Positions 44,634-55,369 of a stretch of 64,000 nucleotides of DNA are shown piece by piece. The number at the start of each line of letters is the position of its first letter. Position 1 is the first letter of the stretch. The position numbers and the translations under genes are program-made. The DNA is from Alkalicoccobacillus plakortidis (GTDB lineage Bacteria > Bacillota > Bacilli > Bacillales > Bacillaceae_D), in contig NZ_JAMQJY010000001.1 of assembly GCF_023703085.1 (NCBI RefSeq), positions 2,108,001 to 2,172,000 of the forward strand. The letters are read 5' to 3'. The notes beneath the pieces are model-generated. The model did not search any database and was not told the origin of the DNA. It saw only the letters and a program-made list of their open reading frames with translations.

Positions 44634-46316
44634 TTATGTTAGTTGGAATTTTATTAATCCTTTTTCCAATCCTCTAGAGTGAGCGGCTAAAAGATTAGCT
44701 GCGTTTTTCATCTCTCGAATAATACGAAGCTGTTCTTCTGTCAGTCTTGTTGCTACTTCAGCTTGCTTAACATGTTCAAGAGAGGCATTATTTACACTTC
44801 CTATTTGAGTGTGCAGTTCTTTTATATCTGAAGAAATAGAGTCAGTTGAAGCAGAGACACCTTCCATTTGTGTGTATACCTTTCGCACCGTTGCTATGAT
44901 TTGGTCAAAGGAATCTACCACCTGATTCATCAACATTGTACCTTCTTCAACCTCCGTTCTTCCTGTTTCAATTTCGACTACCGCCTTTTTAGTTTCCTCT
45001 TGAATAGAAGTGATTAATTTCTCGATTTTTGAGGCAGATGACTTTGACTGTTCCGAGAGCTTCTGAACTTCTGTCGCAACAACGGCAAATCCATAACCAT
45101 GCTTCCCTGCTCTGGCTGCCTCTATTGATGCATTTAAAGCAAGTAATCCAGTTTGATCTGATACTTCAGTAAGTACTGATAGAATTTGTCCAATTTCATC
45201 CGTACGCTTATCTAGTCGTTCCATTGTCTGTGCTGCATGAAGAACTGTCTCTTCAATTGTAGCGGTTTGATTCATCGCTTGTTGGATCAGCTTTTGACCT
45301 GACTTCGCTTGATTATCCATCTGACCCGCTGCAGCTGTTGCAGTCGCTGCAGCTTCATTAATGGTCACAACACTCTCTGCCACACCCTTTGTTTGGGTCA
45401 GACTTCTGGTCGTTAACTTTGAATTAAGTTCAGCCATAGCGGTCAAAGCCTGTAAGCTCGCTGTCATTTCATGTGCAGAGTCTTCAGTACTCAGTGAGCT
45501 ACTAGATAGCTTATCTGCTGTGGTTGAAACATCCTTAGCCATCGAGGCAGTCGATCCAATTAATTTTTTTAGCGCGTGACGCATTTGGTTAAATGAATGT
45601 GTGACTACACTAATCTCATCTGCTGAATTGGACCTTAGGGGCTCACCCCTAAGGTCTCCATCCGCAATCAAATTTGCCTCTTTTGCCAGAAGGGTTAATG
45701 GGTTCGAAATCATTGCAGATATACGAAAGAATATCCACAAAATGATCAACAAGACAGTACTAGCAATGACTATTGATATCATCTGAAGCCTCTCACCTGA
45801 AGCGACAACCACTTCTATACTCTCATTAATCTTTTCTCGTTCATCTGCTGCAAGTGTATGAAAAGTTTCCATAATCTCATTAGCTATTGGTGTAGACCTC
45901 TCATCCATAATTCTAGCAGCAAGTTCATATTCACCATCTGTCATTAGTCCAAAGACTTGAAATGTAAGTACATCTTCCCACTCTTTTGCCTGGTCTATCG
46001 CTTCAATCAATTTTTCTTCGTAAGAATGTAAAAGAACCGTGTCCTCAAGCTCTTTACTATCGGCACTTATTGCCTTAAACCTTTCTAAATACTTTTCGTC
46101 ATCGAACAGTAGATATCCTCTAGATAAAGCTAAACGTTCAGCAACATTAAAAGCCATTTGCTCTTTTGCAGAGAGTAATGGCAACTGACTTAATCTAATT
46201 TCCTCGATATGTTGATTAGTCTGATATGTATTCCAGATACTATAACTTGTAAAAGCAATAAATAATGTCACGATCGCTGTAAATATCAGTAACAGTTTAC
46301 CTCGTACACTTTTCAT
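44634..46316 (-). CDS. Methyl-accepting chemotaxis protein, divergent signalling tip
   Basis: A 560-residue membrane chemoreceptor: first membrane helix ([21 protein letters not shown]), extracellular four-helix sensor (~residues 30-185, with [28 protein letters not shown]), second helix ([18 protein letters not shown]), HAMP, and signalling domain. The hairpin tip reads [31 protein letters not shown], where the usual text is [25 protein letters not shown]: several highly conserved residues are changed. It stands directly after a close paralogue, so it is probably a duplicate. The ATG after GGGGAG with six bases spacing was chosen. Ligand unknown. Confidence 0.88.
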   Translation of the reverse strand: MKSVRGKLLLIFTAIVTLFIAFTSYSIWNTYQTNQHIEEIRLSQLPLLSAKEQMAFNVAERLALSRGYLLFDDEKYLERFKAISADSKELEDTVLLHSYEEKLIEAIDQAKEWEDVLTFQVFGLMTDGEYELAARIMDERSTPIANEIMETFHTLAADEREKINESIEVVVASGERLQMISIVIASTVLLIILWIFFRISAMISNPLTLLAKEANLIADGDLRGEPLRSNSADEISVVTHSFNQMRHALKKLIGSTASMAKDVSTTADKLSSSSLSTEDSAHEMTASLQALTAMAELNSKLTTRSLTQTKGVAESVVTINEAAATATAAAGQMDNQAKSGQKLIQQAMNQTATIEETVLHAAQTMERLDKRTDEIGQILSVLTEVSDQTGLLALNASIEAARAGKHGYGFAVVATEVQKLSEQSKSSASKIEKLITSIQEETKKAVVEIETGRTEVEEGTMLMNQVVDSFDQIIATVRKVYTQMEGVSASTDSISSDIKELHTQIGSVNNASLEHVKQAEVATRLTEEQLRIIREMKNAANLLAAHSRGLEKGLIKFQLT

Positions 46317-46466
46317 ATTCATCTCCCCTTCACCTACTATGTCCCTTCTTTAAGAATAGGTATTTAGACCCTGTTGTTCTAGTGACCCATTATGAAGATT
46401 TTGTAAAGGGGATGTAAAGAAACAAAAAATCCTGAGAAAACATATAGTCTCCTCAGGGCTTTGTCA

Positions 46467-48335
46467 TTATGATGTTTTTCTATTAGGGAAATCTTCGTTT
46501 TGTTCCTCATCTATCTCATGATCTAACTCTTGTTCCGTTCCAAGATCATCATCAGCTTGATCTTCGTCTAGATCTTCAGCACTCGCGACATGATCTTGCT
46601 CTTCATTCACGAAATCTGTGTCATTCTGGCTAGATTTAAAATCAATTTTTGATGATAGTTTAAATTTAGATACTTCATCAAGTAGGTCATTGGCGAGTTC
46701 CGTTAGAACTTCTGCAGAGGCTGCGACCTCCTGCATCGCTGCCAGTTGTTGCTCGGTGCTTGCAGCCGCTTCTTCTGTATTTTCTAGGTTCGACTTAGAT
46801 TGAGCATCCATATTAGAAATATGCTCATTCAATGTCATGGTTTGTTTAGCAATTCCTTGAGTTGCTGTGGATACGGCCATCATCTGATTGTTCACTTCTT
46901 TAATCGACTCGGAGATCTGTTCAAAAGAAGAGCCTACTTCCTTCATCATAGCAGTGCCTTCCGATACTTCTTCTGTCCCCTTTTTCATCTCAATGGCTGC
47001 TGTTTTTGCATCCGTTTGTATCGCCTTGATCATTCGCTCGATTTCGCTAGCTGAGGATTTTGATTCTTCTGCGAGCTTACGGACTTCATCGGCTACTACA
47101 GCGAATCCTCTTCCATGCTCTCCTGCCCGTGCTGCCTCAATGGCAGCATTTAAAGCAAGTAGGTTTGTCTGTTCCGATAAGGAGGTAATTAACTCTAGAA
47201 TATCACCAATATCCTTTGAACGTGTATCTAGCTGACCCATAACATCTGCTGTTTTTCCAACTGTTTCTTGAATGTCTTCAATCTGTCCAACCGCTTGCTC
47301 AATAAGCTGCTTACCTCTTGTAGAGCGCTCCTCCATCTGTACAGACGCTTCAATGGCAGTTGCCGTTGCTAATGTAATATGTTCCACACTCTCTGCCATC
47401 GCATTTGACGCTTCCAAGCTATTTTTTGTTGATACAGAGCTTGCCTCTGCTGAACTTGATAATGATTGCACGGTTCCGGCAATTTGGTTCGTTGCGGCTG
47501 ATGTCTCTTCTGAACTAGCAGACAGCTGCTCAGCTGTAGCTGCTACATTTTCAGACATACTCGCGGTTGTTCCAATTAGACTGCGTAACGAATCTCTCAT
47601 TTTATTAAAGGATTCAGCTAACTTACCTAATTCATCCTTCGTTTTAACTTTAATCGGTTCTCCCGTTAGATCACCATCACTAATTAGATCTACTTCTTTT
47701 ACTAATTGCTTTAACGGATTAGATATAGAAGAAGATAGTCGTAAAGCTAAAATAATCATAATCGTTGTAATAATAAGGGTTAAGATAATGACCACTAGTT
47801 GTAATTGTGCACTGGCTTCTTGAGTATTTTGTATACTAGCTGCCATAGAATGACGCTCATCCTCTGACATTTCCTGAAACTGAGTTGTTAGATTTCGTGC
47901 AATTGGAGTTGAACGAAGATTCATCATGGAACGTGCTAGATCAACACTTCCACTTTTATACATCGGGAACACTTCACCCGTTAATACACCCTCCCAGGCG
48001 TGTGTATATTCAAGCGCGGCGCTTAATTCTTCATCATTTGGAGCCAAACGTAATAGTTGTTCTTCCAGAGTAAGCGCTTCCTCACTTAATGTTTCGAAGC
48101 GTTCAAAATAATCATCATCACCAAAAAGGACATAACCTCTTGATGCAGCCAAACGATCTGTAATATTAAAAGCCATTTGTTCCTTGGCTAGAAGCAATGG
48201 AAATTCACTTTGTTCCATTTCATCCAGACGTTCATTTGAAAGATAGAGCGTTCCTACACTATATATGGAGAACGCTAAAAATAAGACGATAATGACTGAA
48301 AAAATGCGTAATAGTTTTCCTCTAACACTTTTCAA
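46467..48335 (-). CDS. Methyl-accepting chemotaxis protein
   Basis: A 622-residue chemoreceptor: membrane helix ([21 protein letters not shown]), four-helix sensor with [28 protein letters not shown], second helix ([17 protein letters not shown]), HAMP ([24 protein letters not shown]), and a canonical signalling tip [39 protein letters not shown]. After the signalling domain it has a ~65-residue very acidic tail ([30 protein letters not shown]) not present in its paralogue downstream. TTG start after GGGAGTG gives the same MKSVRGKLL start as the paralogue. Ligand unknown. Confidence 0.9.
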   Translation of the reverse strand: MKSVRGKLLRIFSVIIVLFLAFSIYSVGTLYLSNERLDEMEQSEFPLLLAKEQMAFNITDRLAASRGYVLFGDDDYFERFETLSEEALTLEEQLLRLAPNDEELSAALEYTHAWEGVLTGEVFPMYKSGSVDLARSMMNLRSTPIARNLTTQFQEMSEDERHSMAASIQNTQEASAQLQLVVIILTLIITTIMIILALRLSSSISNPLKQLVKEVDLISDGDLTGEPIKVKTKDELGKLAESFNKMRDSLRSLIGTTASMSENVAATAEQLSASSEETSAATNQIAGTVQSLSSSAEASSVSTKNSLEASNAMAESVEHITLATATAIEASVQMEERSTRGKQLIEQAVGQIEDIQETVGKTADVMGQLDTRSKDIGDILELITSLSEQTNLLALNAAIEAARAGEHGRGFAVVADEVRKLAEESKSSASEIERMIKAIQTDAKTAAIEMKKGTEEVSEGTAMMKEVGSSFEQISESIKEVNNQMMAVSTATQGIAKQTMTLNEHISNMDAQSKSNLENTEEAAASTEQQLAAMQEVAASAEVLTELANDLLDEVSKFKLSSKIDFKSSQNDTDFVNEEQDHVASAEDLDEDQADDDLGTEQELDHEIDEEQNEDFPNRKTS

Positions 48336-48515
48336 CAATTTCTCACTCCCTATAACATACACTTTCTATTCTTATCGGTTATCTCTATGTAATTTTTCAG
48401 CTTATTCTTACAAATTTTTCATCAGAGATGAGATTCTTAGCCCCATACCTTTTCATTCCCTGTCCCACTTTAGTATAATGAAGATAGTTCTTAGGATAAG
48501 GGGAGTTTATGCGAT

Positions 48516-49328
48516 ATGAAACGTTACAAAGCACTAACAATTGCCGGCTCTGATACAAGTGGCGGCGCAGGGATTCAGGCTGATTTAAAAACATTTCAGG
48601 AATTAGGTGTATACGGAATGAATGCGTTAACGACCATTGTTGCGCAAAATCCGCATTCAGGTTGGGCACATGAAGTATTCCCAATTGATCCAGCTATTAC
48701 TGAAAAACAAATAGAGACTGTTCTTGCAGGTATCGGAATAGATGCGGCTAAAACTGGAATGCTCGGTTCAATTGATATTATTGAATTAGTCGCTAAAAAG
48801 GTAGAACAATACAACATCCATAATCTTGTCGTTGATCCCGTTATGGTATGTAAAGGCGCCGACGAGGCACTAAACCCTGAAACCGATTCATGCTTACGAG
48901 ATGTACTCGTACCTAAAGCTTTTGTCGTTACACCAAATTTATTTGAAGCATCACAACTAACAGGTAACGGTCCAATTACAACGGTTGATCAAATGAAAGA
49001 TGCTGCAGCAGCTATTTATGAATTGGGTGCCAAGAATGTAGTCATTAAAGGTGGAAGCAAACTAGATCACCCGAACGCTGTAGATGTTTTTTATGATGGA
49101 AAAGAGATGCAACTGCTTGAATCAGATGAAATTAATACAACCTACACACATGGTGCAGGATGTACGTTTGCTGCAGCAATCACTGCAGAGCTTGCAAAAG
49201 GAGCATCTGTACAAGAAGCGGTCCTTAAAGCGAAACAATTTATCTCTGCCGCTATCAAACATGGTGTAGAGCTAAACCAATATGTAGGATCAGTTAGTCA
49301 TGGTGCGTTTAACGGAACGTATACTTGA
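48516..49328 (+). CDS. pdxK: Pyridoxine/pyridoxal kinase PdxK (ThiD-like ribokinase fold)
   Basis: ATP-dependent kinase of 270 residues that phosphorylates B6 vitamers; the fold is shared with ThiD (HMP kinase). Marks: ALTIAGSDTSGGAGIQADLKTF, KTGMLGSIDIIELV, VVDPVMVCKGADEAL and the anion-hole TYTHGAGCTFAAAITAELAKG. VMVCKG is the form I recall for B. subtilis PdxK rather than for ThiD proper. ATG after AAGGGGAGTTTATGCGAT. Single gene followed by a strong terminator; convergent with hxlAB. ThiD activity cannot be excluded. Confidence 0.88.
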   Translation: MKRYKALTIAGSDTSGGAGIQADLKTFQELGVYGMNALTTIVAQNPHSGWAHEVFPIDPAITEKQIETVLAGIGIDAAKTGMLGSIDIIELVAKKVEQYNIHNLVVDPVMVCKGADEALNPETDSCLRDVLVPKAFVVTPNLFEASQLTGNGPITTVDQMKDAAAAIYELGAKNVVIKGGSKLDHPNAVDVFYDGKEMQLLESDEINTTYTHGAGCTFAAAITAELAKGASVQEAVLKAKQFISAAIKHGVELNQYVGSVSHGAFNGTYT

Positions 49329-49350
49329 TCAACATTGATTAGTGAGGAAC

Positions 49351-49407
49351 AAAAAACACCCTCGATCTTATCTGCATAAATGCAGGTAGATCGAAGGTGT
49401 TTTTTTA
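49351..49407. terminator. Terminator between pdxK and hxlB
   Basis: AAAAAACACC plus GATCTA/TAGATC arms form a long interrupted stem closing with GGTGTTTTTTT; usable in both directions. Confidence 0.8.
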
Positions 49408-49414
49408 GTTCAAG

Positions 49415-49972
49415 CTATTCAAGATTTGCATGCTTGCCATACATCTGCTTTGAATCAAGACCTTTTTTCTCCATAAAACGCAGGATGACTGCATCATAAA
49501 ATAGAAGCGATGTTTGTTCAAAGAGTGAACCCATCGGTTGAATTGTTTCATATTGACCTTCTTCTCGATCTTTCGGTGCCCCTGGTAGGATCACCGTAAA
49601 ATCCGCGATTTCACCAATGGTTGACTGCGGAGATAGTGTGATTGCAGCTACTACCCCACCCAGACTTTTAGCTTTTTCAACGATAGGAATCAATGTTTTG
49701 GTTTCACCGGATCCTGTTCCTACAATTAACAGGTCACCCTGTTCAAGGTTAGCAGTAACGGTTTCCCCAACGGCATACGCATCAATACCCATATGCATCA
49801 TTCTCATAACAAAGGACTTACCCATTAATCCAGAACGACCGGCTCCAGTAACAAAAACTTTCTTTGCTTTTAGAATGGCTTCTACTAATTGGTCCGCCTC
49901 ACTCTCTGAGATCGCCTGCACAGTACCCTGCAGCTCTTGAATGATCGTTTCAAGATACTCGGTTGTATTCAT
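49415..49972 (-). CDS. hxlB: 6-phospho-3-hexuloisomerase
   Basis: Isomerises hexulose 6-phosphate to fructose 6-phosphate, second step of the ribulose monophosphate pathway for formaldehyde fixation. 185 residues with one SIS domain: KVFVTGAGRSGLMGKSFVMRMMHMG, LIVGTGSGETKTLIPIVEKAK, and the end EKKGLDSKQMYGKHANLE. It follows hxlA by three bases, so both are one transcript. Cytoplasmic. In B. subtilis the pair is induced by formaldehyde through HxlR; no hxlR is seen in this window. Confidence 0.95.
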   Translation of the reverse strand: MNTTEYLETIIQELQGTVQAISESEADQLVEAILKAKKVFVTGAGRSGLMGKSFVMRMMHMGIDAYAVGETVTANLEQGDLLIVGTGSGETKTLIPIVEKAKSLGGVVAAITLSPQSTIGEIADFTVILPGAPKDREEGQYETIQPMGSLFEQTSLLFYDAVILRFMEKKGLDSKQMYGKHANLE

Positions 49973-49975
49973 GAG

Positions 49976-50608
49976 TTACCCTTGGTTGATAAGAGCTTTG
50001 ATTTCTTGTGCAGCTGTTTTCTTATCGTCTTTAGAAGTAATTCCGCCACCAACGATCACAAGATCTGGCTGAGCTTTGATTACCTCTGGAAGAGTTTCAA
50101 GCTTAATCCCACCAGCGATAGCTGTTTTGGCATTTTTAACAACAGCTTTGATTTTACGTAGATCTTCGAAAGAATCTTTTCCTTCTGCTTGAAGATCATA
50201 TCCTGTATGAACGCAGATGTAGTCTGCTCCAAGTTGATCTAATTCTTTTGCACGTGTTTCGATATCCTTAACAGCAATCATATCTACAAGGATTTCTTTT
50301 CCTTCTTTTTTAGCTGATTCTACTGCTCCACGAATTGAGCTATCTTCTGCTGCACCAAGAATCGTTACAATATCTGCTCCAGCATTAGAAGCTTGTTGCA
50401 CTTCATATCCTGCAGCATCCATGATTTTCACGTCTGCAAGTACAGTAAGGTTAGGATATGCTTCTTTCATCGCACGTACAGCCTCGTGTCCTAAGCTATT
50501 AATAATAGGTGTACCAATTTCCACGATATCGATGGAGTCTTGAACTTCTGCTACAAGCTCGATTGCTTCTGGTATATTAACAAGATCTAATGCTAGTTGT
50601 AATTTCAT
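49976..50608 (-). CDS. hxlA: 3-hexulose-6-phosphate synthase
   Basis: Aldolase joining formaldehyde and ribulose 5-phosphate, first step of the ribulose monophosphate pathway, here most likely for formaldehyde detoxification. 210 residues, OMP-decarboxylase-type barrel: LQLALDLVNIPEAIEL, IVEIGTPIINSLGHEAVRAM, LADVKIMDAAGYEVQQASNAGADIVTILGAA, VHTGYDLQAEG, and AIAGGIKLETLPEVI. ATG after AAGGAGATTATTTAT; an upstream start nine codons earlier is not supported. Operon with hxlB. Confidence 0.95.
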   Translation of the reverse strand: MKLQLALDLVNIPEAIELVAEVQDSIDIVEIGTPIINSLGHEAVRAMKEAYPNLTVLADVKIMDAAGYEVQQASNAGADIVTILGAAEDSSIRGAVESAKKEGKEILVDMIAVKDIETRAKELDQLGADYICVHTGYDLQAEGKDSFEDLRKIKAVVKNAKTAIAGGIKLETLPEVIKAQPDLVIVGGGITSKDDKKTAAQEIKALINQG

Positions 50609-50776
50609 ATAAATAATCTCCTTTGATCTTTTCAATTTGACAGTCTGACTTTAGCATCCCTAGAATTCCATTGCTTATTCAGTTGCCTGGATACAACTAT
50701 ACTAAGTACACAACGTAATTAAAAGTACGCACTTTAATCACATATAGTGTGAAAAAGTATACTGTCTGCATGCTAT

Positions 50777-50810
50777 AAAAAAACCTTGACCGTGTAGTCA
50801 AGGTTTTTTT
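50777..50810. terminator. Terminator of copA
   Basis: AAACCTTGAC and GTCAAGGTTT form a 10-bp stem around CGTGTA, with A- and T-runs. Confidence 0.85.
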
Positions 50811-50832
50811 AATCGCTAGAAAATCCTACTCG

Positions 50833-53247
50833 CTAATTCTTAAACTGTATTCGCTGCAGACGTAATGCATTTAACACAACAGATACTGAACTAAATGCCA
50901 TTGCCGCTCCTGCAACCCACGGGGCCAAGAACCCTGCTGCTGCAATAGGTATTCCAATGCAGTTATACGCAAGCGCCCAGAATAGGTTTTGCTTAATATT
51001 ACGCATGGTTAAGCGACTGATGCGAATGGTATCAGCAATTCGATTTAAATCACCACGCACAAGTGTCACATCTGCAGCTTCAATTGCTATATCTGTTCCA
51101 GTACCAACGGCCATACCTATATCTGCCGTTACTAGTGCCGGTGCATCATTGATTCCATCTCCAACCATTGCCACCCTTTTACCTTGCTGTTGAAGTTTTT
51201 TTACTTCCTCAGCTTTCTCTTCCGGTAACACTTCAGCAATCGTTTGTTTAATACCTGCCTCTTTGGCGATGGCATTGGCTGTTTGCTTGTTATCGCCAGT
51301 TACCATATAAACATCTAGCCCCATTTGTTCGAGCCTGTTAATCGCCTCAGTTGAAGTCGCTTTGATTGTATCCGCAACAGCAATGATCCCTGCCAATACT
51401 CCATCAATTGCAACAAGCATGGCTGTTTTACCCTCTGATTCAAATGTATACATACTCTCACTAGCTACTGATGTGTTCACTTTATGTTTTTCCATTAAGC
51501 GACGTGTGCCCACAAGGATTCGCTGTCCTAATAGCTCTGCTTCAATACCAAAACCCGTTACAGCTTTAAAATCCTGCGTCTCAATAAGCTCTATTTCTCG
51601 ATCTTCTACACCTCTTACAATTGCTCGTGCTAAAGGGTGTTCAGAATTTTTTTCAGCGGAACCAGCAAGCTTAAGAAAGTCCTCTTCATGAACGTGATCC
51701 ATCGTCCAAACATCTGTCAGTACCGGTTCACCATTTGTTATCGTGCCTGTTTTATCAAGCATAATCGCATCAACAAGGTAGGTAGCTTCCAAGTGCTCTC
51801 CACCTCTAAATAAAATTCCATGTTCAGCCGCTCGACCTGAACCTGCCATAATAGATGTAGGGGTTGCAAGACCTAATGCACACGGACACGCAATAACAAG
51901 AACAGAGATAAATACTTCAAGTGCTGCACCAAGCTCTCCAGGCATGTAGGCAAAATACCAGATCAAAAAAGTAACAACGGCAATGCCAACAACAATTGGA
52001 ACAAATACTCCAGAGATGCGATCGGCCATACGCTGAATTGGCGCTTTAGATGTTTGTGCCTGCTCAACAATGTGAACAATCTGAGAGAGAACTGTACCTT
52101 TCCCGACTTGTTCTGCACGAACCTGTAATGATCCATTTTGATTCAGCGTTGATCCTAAAACCGTATCACCCACACCTTTATCTACAGGAACACTTTCACC
52201 CGTAAGCATGGATTCATCTACTGCTCCTTGACCTTGGACAATGCTTCCATCTACAGGAATTTTTTCGCCCGGTCGTATCTTAAGCAGATCTCCCACTTTC
52301 ACTTCTTCTGTCGGGATCTCCGTTTCAATACCATCTCTAATGACTCGAGCTGTTTTAGCTTGCAGTCCCATTAATTTTTTTATGGCATCTGAGGAACGTC
52401 CCTTAGCTTTAGCCTCAAATAATTTACCTAAAATAATTAAGGTAATTAACACAGCACTTGTTTCAAAATAAAGCTCCACCATATGACTGTGAGCCCCAAC
52501 CTGAGCAAATGAAAGGTAGACACTGTAGAAATAAGCCGCAGACGTTCCCATTGCTACGAGTACATCCATATTGGCACCTCTGTTACGAAGTGCCTTATAC
52601 GCTCCTACGTAAAATGGAAAACCAATAATAAATTGAACAGGTGTCGCCAGTGCCATTTGAAACCATGGATTCATAAATAAATCAGGCAACCAGATGAAGG
52701 ATGTGAATTCAAAATGGCTGACCATCGCCCACAACAATGGGAAAGATAAAATAGCAGAAATCCAAAAACGATAGGTCTGTTTTTTTATTTCCTGTTTACG
52801 ATAATCCTGTGACTCTTCATTCTCGCTTTTTTGTTTTAATGTATACCCGAGCTTTTGAACAGCCTCTTCCATCTCGTGTGGTGTAATTTGCTCAGATTGG
52901 TACTCGACTGTTGCTGTCTCTAAGGCCAGATTAACTGTTGCATTTGTTATTCCGTCTAAACGGTTTAATTTTTTCTCAATTCTACTAGAGCAAGCGGCAC
53001 AAGTCATTCCGAGCACATCAAACTCCGTAGTATCCTTCACTACCCCATAGCCTAATGAATCAATCTTTGCATAGATCTCATCTGCTTGAGTCTGCGTATC
53101 ATCATAAGACACGGTAGCACGTTCAAGGGCACTATTCACTTGTACACCTTGAACGCCGTCTATTCTCTTGACTCCTTTTTCTATTCGAGTGGCACAAGCT
53201 GCGCAAGTCATTCCACTTATTTGCATCGATAATTCTTTCTTACTCAT
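50833..53247 (-). CDS. copA: Copper-exporting P-type ATPase CopA
   Basis: P1B-type ATPase of 804 residues exporting Cu(I). Two N-terminal heavy-metal domains carry [12 protein letters not shown] and [12 protein letters not shown]. Then eight expected helices with the CPC ion motif ([13 protein letters not shown], about residue 450), the phosphorylation site [11 protein letters not shown] (about residue 496), the HP motif [10 protein letters not shown], and [10 protein letters not shown]. It receives copper from CopZ, encoded just upstream. AGGGGGTG-like site before the ATG (TCGGGGGTGTTAGA). A hairpin separates it from copZ. Full length. Confidence 0.96.
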   Translation of the reverse strand: MSKKELSMQISGMTCAACATRIEKGVKRIDGVQGVQVNSALERATVSYDDTQTQADEIYAKIDSLGYGVVKDTTEFDVLGMTCAACSSRIEKKLNRLDGITNATVNLALETATVEYQSEQITPHEMEEAVQKLGYTLKQKSENEESQDYRKQEIKKQTYRFWISAILSFPLLWAMVSHFEFTSFIWLPDLFMNPWFQMALATPVQFIIGFPFYVGAYKALRNRGANMDVLVAMGTSAAYFYSVYLSFAQVGAHSHMVELYFETSAVLITLIILGKLFEAKAKGRSSDAIKKLMGLQAKTARVIRDGIETEIPTEEVKVGDLLKIRPGEKIPVDGSIVQGQGAVDESMLTGESVPVDKGVGDTVLGSTLNQNGSLQVRAEQVGKGTVLSQIVHIVEQAQTSKAPIQRMADRISGVFVPIVVGIAVVTFLIWYFAYMPGELGAALEVFISVLVIACPCALGLATPTSIMAGSGRAAEHGILFRGGEHLEATYLVDAIMLDKTGTITNGEPVLTDVWTMDHVHEEDFLKLAGSAEKNSEHPLARAIVRGVEDREIELIETQDFKAVTGFGIEAELLGQRILVGTRRLMEKHKVNTSVASESMYTFESEGKTAMLVAIDGVLAGIIAVADTIKATSTEAINRLEQMGLDVYMVTGDNKQTANAIAKEAGIKQTIAEVLPEEKAEEVKKLQQQGKRVAMVGDGINDAPALVTADIGMAVGTGTDIAIEAADVTLVRGDLNRIADTIRISRLTMRNIKQNLFWALAYNCIGIPIAAAGFLAPWVAGAAMAFSSVSVVLNALRLQRIQFKN

Positions 53248-53264
53248 TCTAACACCCCCGAAAG

Positions 53265-53292
53265 AAAAGGAGTCGTTAGCAAAACGACTCCT
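53265..53292 (-). terminator. Hairpin between copZ and copA
   Basis: On the minus strand GGAGTCGT, seven bases, ACGACTCC, then TTTTCTTT. It looks like a partial terminator that would give more copZ than copA transcript. Confidence 0.7.
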
Positions 53293-53300
53293 AGGATTTC

Positions 53301-53510
53301 TTATTTTGCTACATCGTACCCTTGGTCTTCAATTGTTTCTATAATTTCGGCTAACGGAACTTTGCCCTCTTCAAAACGCACATCTACAGTAGATTCTTCC
53401 AAATGGACTTTCACAGATTCAACACCATCCAATTGGCTAACATTGCCTTCAACTGCTTGAACGCAATGCTGACAAGACATTCCAGTTACATTTAATGTAC
53501 TTTCTTTCAT
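53301..53510 (-). CDS. copZ: Copper chaperone CopZ
   Basis: A 69-residue soluble Cu(I) chaperone with one heavy-metal domain. The metal site is [12 protein letters not shown] (M-x-C-x-x-C); the rest ([42 protein letters not shown]) is the usual ferredoxin-like fold. It delivers copper to CopA. ATG after GAGGAGTGGTTAAT; an ATG three codons upstream is too close to the site. First gene of copZ-copA. Confidence 0.95.
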   Translation of the reverse strand: MKESTLNVTGMSCQHCVQAVEGNVSQLDGVESVKVHLEESTVDVRFEEGKVPLAEIIETIEDQGYDVAK

Positions 53511-53551
53511 ATTAACCACTCCTCGTACTATTTATTAATTACAGTGTACTA

Positions 53552-53566
53552 TACCCTATGGGGGTA
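53552..53566. promoter_or_regulatory. CsoR-type operator in the copZ promoter
   Basis: TACCC-N5-GGGTA dyad. On the minus strand it lies in the spacer of a promoter TTGATT, 17 bases, TACACT, where a bound repressor would block transcription. The form agrees with CsoR operators of Bacillus copZA. The csoR gene is not in the window. Confidence 0.65.
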
Positions 53567-53745
53567 ATCAAGTTATACGCACAAAAATATAGATGCTCCA
53601 GGAACAAAGGGGAAGTTTTAGTTCGAAGGTTCCACACAGCGGAGTAATTATAGATCCGTATTCCCTACTATCTTACCTGAAATCAAACGACGAGTTCGTG
53701 CATAGAGTCCCCCCTTGGGTATCTTTATATATTTGTATCTAAAAC

Positions 53746-53786
53746 AAAAAAACGAACGACCCTCATCAGGATCGCTCGTCTTTTTA
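53746..53786 (-). terminator. Terminator of glnA
   Basis: On the minus strand ACGAGCGATCC pairs with GGTCGTTCGT (one mismatch) around TGATGA and is followed by seven T. The ~170 bases between this hairpin and the copZ promoter hold nothing I can support. Confidence 0.75.
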
Positions 53787-53813
53787 ATTTGTTTTGATAT
53801 GAATCATTTAGAA

Positions 53814-55178
53814 TTAATATTTAGATTGGTAAGCAGAGATTTCCCAGTCATGTACAGTCATACGGAACTGATCCCACTCGCCACGTTTTAACTCAAGGTA
53901 TTCAGTAAAAGCATGTTCACCTAGTGTAGCTTCCCCAATTTTTCCTGACTCAAAACGCTCTAGCGCTTGCTCAAGGCTTGTTGGAAGATTATCAATCCCA
54001 CGATCTTCAATTTCTGCTGATGTCATGCTAAAGATATCAGCATCAACAGAAGCTGGAGCCGTTAGCCCACGTTCCACTCCATCAAGACCAGCAGAAGCAA
54101 TCACAGCAAATGCAAGGTATGGATTAGCAGATGGATCCGGACAGCGAATTTCTACGCGAGTTCCTGGACCACGTGTTGCTGGAATACGAATTAATGCTGA
54201 ACGGTTAGATGCAGACCATGCGATGTAACATGGTGCTTCGTATCCTGGAACTAGACGCTTATACGAGTTAACCAATGGATTTGTTACTGCAACAAAATCC
54301 TTCACATTATCAATTAAGCCACCAATGAAGCTGTAAGCAATCGGCGAAAGGCCAAGCTTATCAGAATCATCATAAAAAGAGTTTTCTTGTTTTTCATCAT
54401 TAAATAATGAAATGTTGACGTGCATACCATTTCCATTTGCTCCAGCAAGCGGTTTTGGCATAAATGTCGCGTGTAAACCAAATTGCTTAGCAACTGTTTT
54501 TACAACCCATTTGTATGTGGTAGCAGCGTCAGCAGAAGCAAGTGCATCTGCATATTTGAAGTTGATTTCATGTTGACCTTCTGCCACTTCATGGTGAGAA
54601 GCTTCAATTGTGAAACCAAGCATTTTAAGCGCTTTGTAAATAGCCAAACGTACTTTTTCTCCATCATCCTTTGGAGATGGCTCAAAGTATCCACCTACAT
54701 CTTGAGTACGCTGTGTTGGTAAACCATACTCATCCGTTTCAAATAAGAAGAATTCAAGCTCAGGTCCGACACTGATAGAGAAACCTTGATCTTTTGCTCT
54801 CTTCACTGTCTTTTTTAATACATTTCTAGGATCTCCCTCGAAATCGGACCCATCAGGCTTTTTTACACTACACAGGAAGCGTGCTTCAGAATACCCTTCC
54901 TCTTCTGTCCAAGGTAGAACAGCAAAAGTAGTAATATCTGGCACAAGGTACAAGTCAGACTGATTAATAGGCGTGAATCCAGTGATAGAAGAACCATCAA
55001 ACATTGTTTCTCCATTAACTGCCTGACCAAGTTGCTCAGCTGTAATGGTAACGTGCTTTAATGTACCTTCTAAATCAACAAACTGCATGTGTAATAGCTC
55101 TACACTTTTCTTCTCAATCGTTTCTTTAATTGTTTCCAAAATGCTTTCTCTAGTTGGCGCATTTACCGACATCCCCAT
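53814..55178 (-). CDS. glnA: Glutamine synthetase, type I
   Basis: Ammonia-assimilating enzyme of 454 residues, dodecameric, cytoplasmic; in Bacillus the feedback-inhibited form also controls GlnR and TnrA. Marks: HMQFVDLEGTLKHVTI, the beta-grasp FDGSSITGF, metal ligands in VGPELEFFLFE, GQHEINFKYADALASAD, and the ATP loop KPLAGANGNGMHVN; the active-site flap and NRSALIRIPA follow. It is the GSI-alpha type, without an adenylylation loop. ATG after AAAAGGAAGTGT. B. subtilis glnA follows glnR in one operon; here glnA stands alone, with two GlnR boxes upstream. Intact. Confidence 0.96.
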   Translation of the reverse strand: MGMSVNAPTRESILETIKETIEKKSVELLHMQFVDLEGTLKHVTITAEQLGQAVNGETMFDGSSITGFTPINQSDLYLVPDITTFAVLPWTEEEGYSEARFLCSVKKPDGSDFEGDPRNVLKKTVKRAKDQGFSISVGPELEFFLFETDEYGLPTQRTQDVGGYFEPSPKDDGEKVRLAIYKALKMLGFTIEASHHEVAEGQHEINFKYADALASADAATTYKWVVKTVAKQFGLHATFMPKPLAGANGNGMHVNISLFNDEKQENSFYDDSDKLGLSPIAYSFIGGLIDNVKDFVAVTNPLVNSYKRLVPGYEAPCYIAWSASNRSALIRIPATRGPGTRVEIRCPDPSANPYLAFAVIASAGLDGVERGLTAPASVDADIFSMTSAEIEDRGIDNLPTSLEQALERFESGKIGEATLGEHAFTEYLELKRGEWDQFRMTVHDWEISAYQSKY

Positions 55179-55192
55179 ACACTTCCTTTTCA

Positions 55193-55278
55193 TGTAATCT
55201 TATTTAACACAATCTTGATATCTTTTACTTTATGATTCTATGAGTGCCAATGCAATCGATATGTAAGATTATCTAACA
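55193..55278 (-). promoter_or_regulatory. glnA promoter with two perfect GlnR/TnrA boxes
   Basis: Minus strand: TGTTAGATAATCTTACA (55262-55278) and TGTTAAATAAGATTACA (55193-55209) both match TGTNAN7TNACA at every fixed base. Between them lies TTGCAT, 17 bases, TAAAGT. The first box abuts the -35 and the second lies between start and ribosome binding site, so repression by GlnR is expected, as for B. subtilis glnRA. Confidence 0.85.
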
Positions 55279-55369
55279 AAGAAATCTCCTGGTAAAACTA
55301 AGCAATCGCAATAGTGGCGTGCGATAAAGCGCTTTATCCGTTAAATTCGACTTTTCTAAATATTCCTTT

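Noticed and set aside
46428..46465. Terminator after the canonical chemoreceptor
   Set aside because: Only a 6-bp stem with a 15-base loop and no clear T-run; not strong enough to list.
47272..47823. A 183-codon frame opposite the chemoreceptor
   Set aside because: Antisense shadow produced by Ser/Ala-rich coiled-coil codons.
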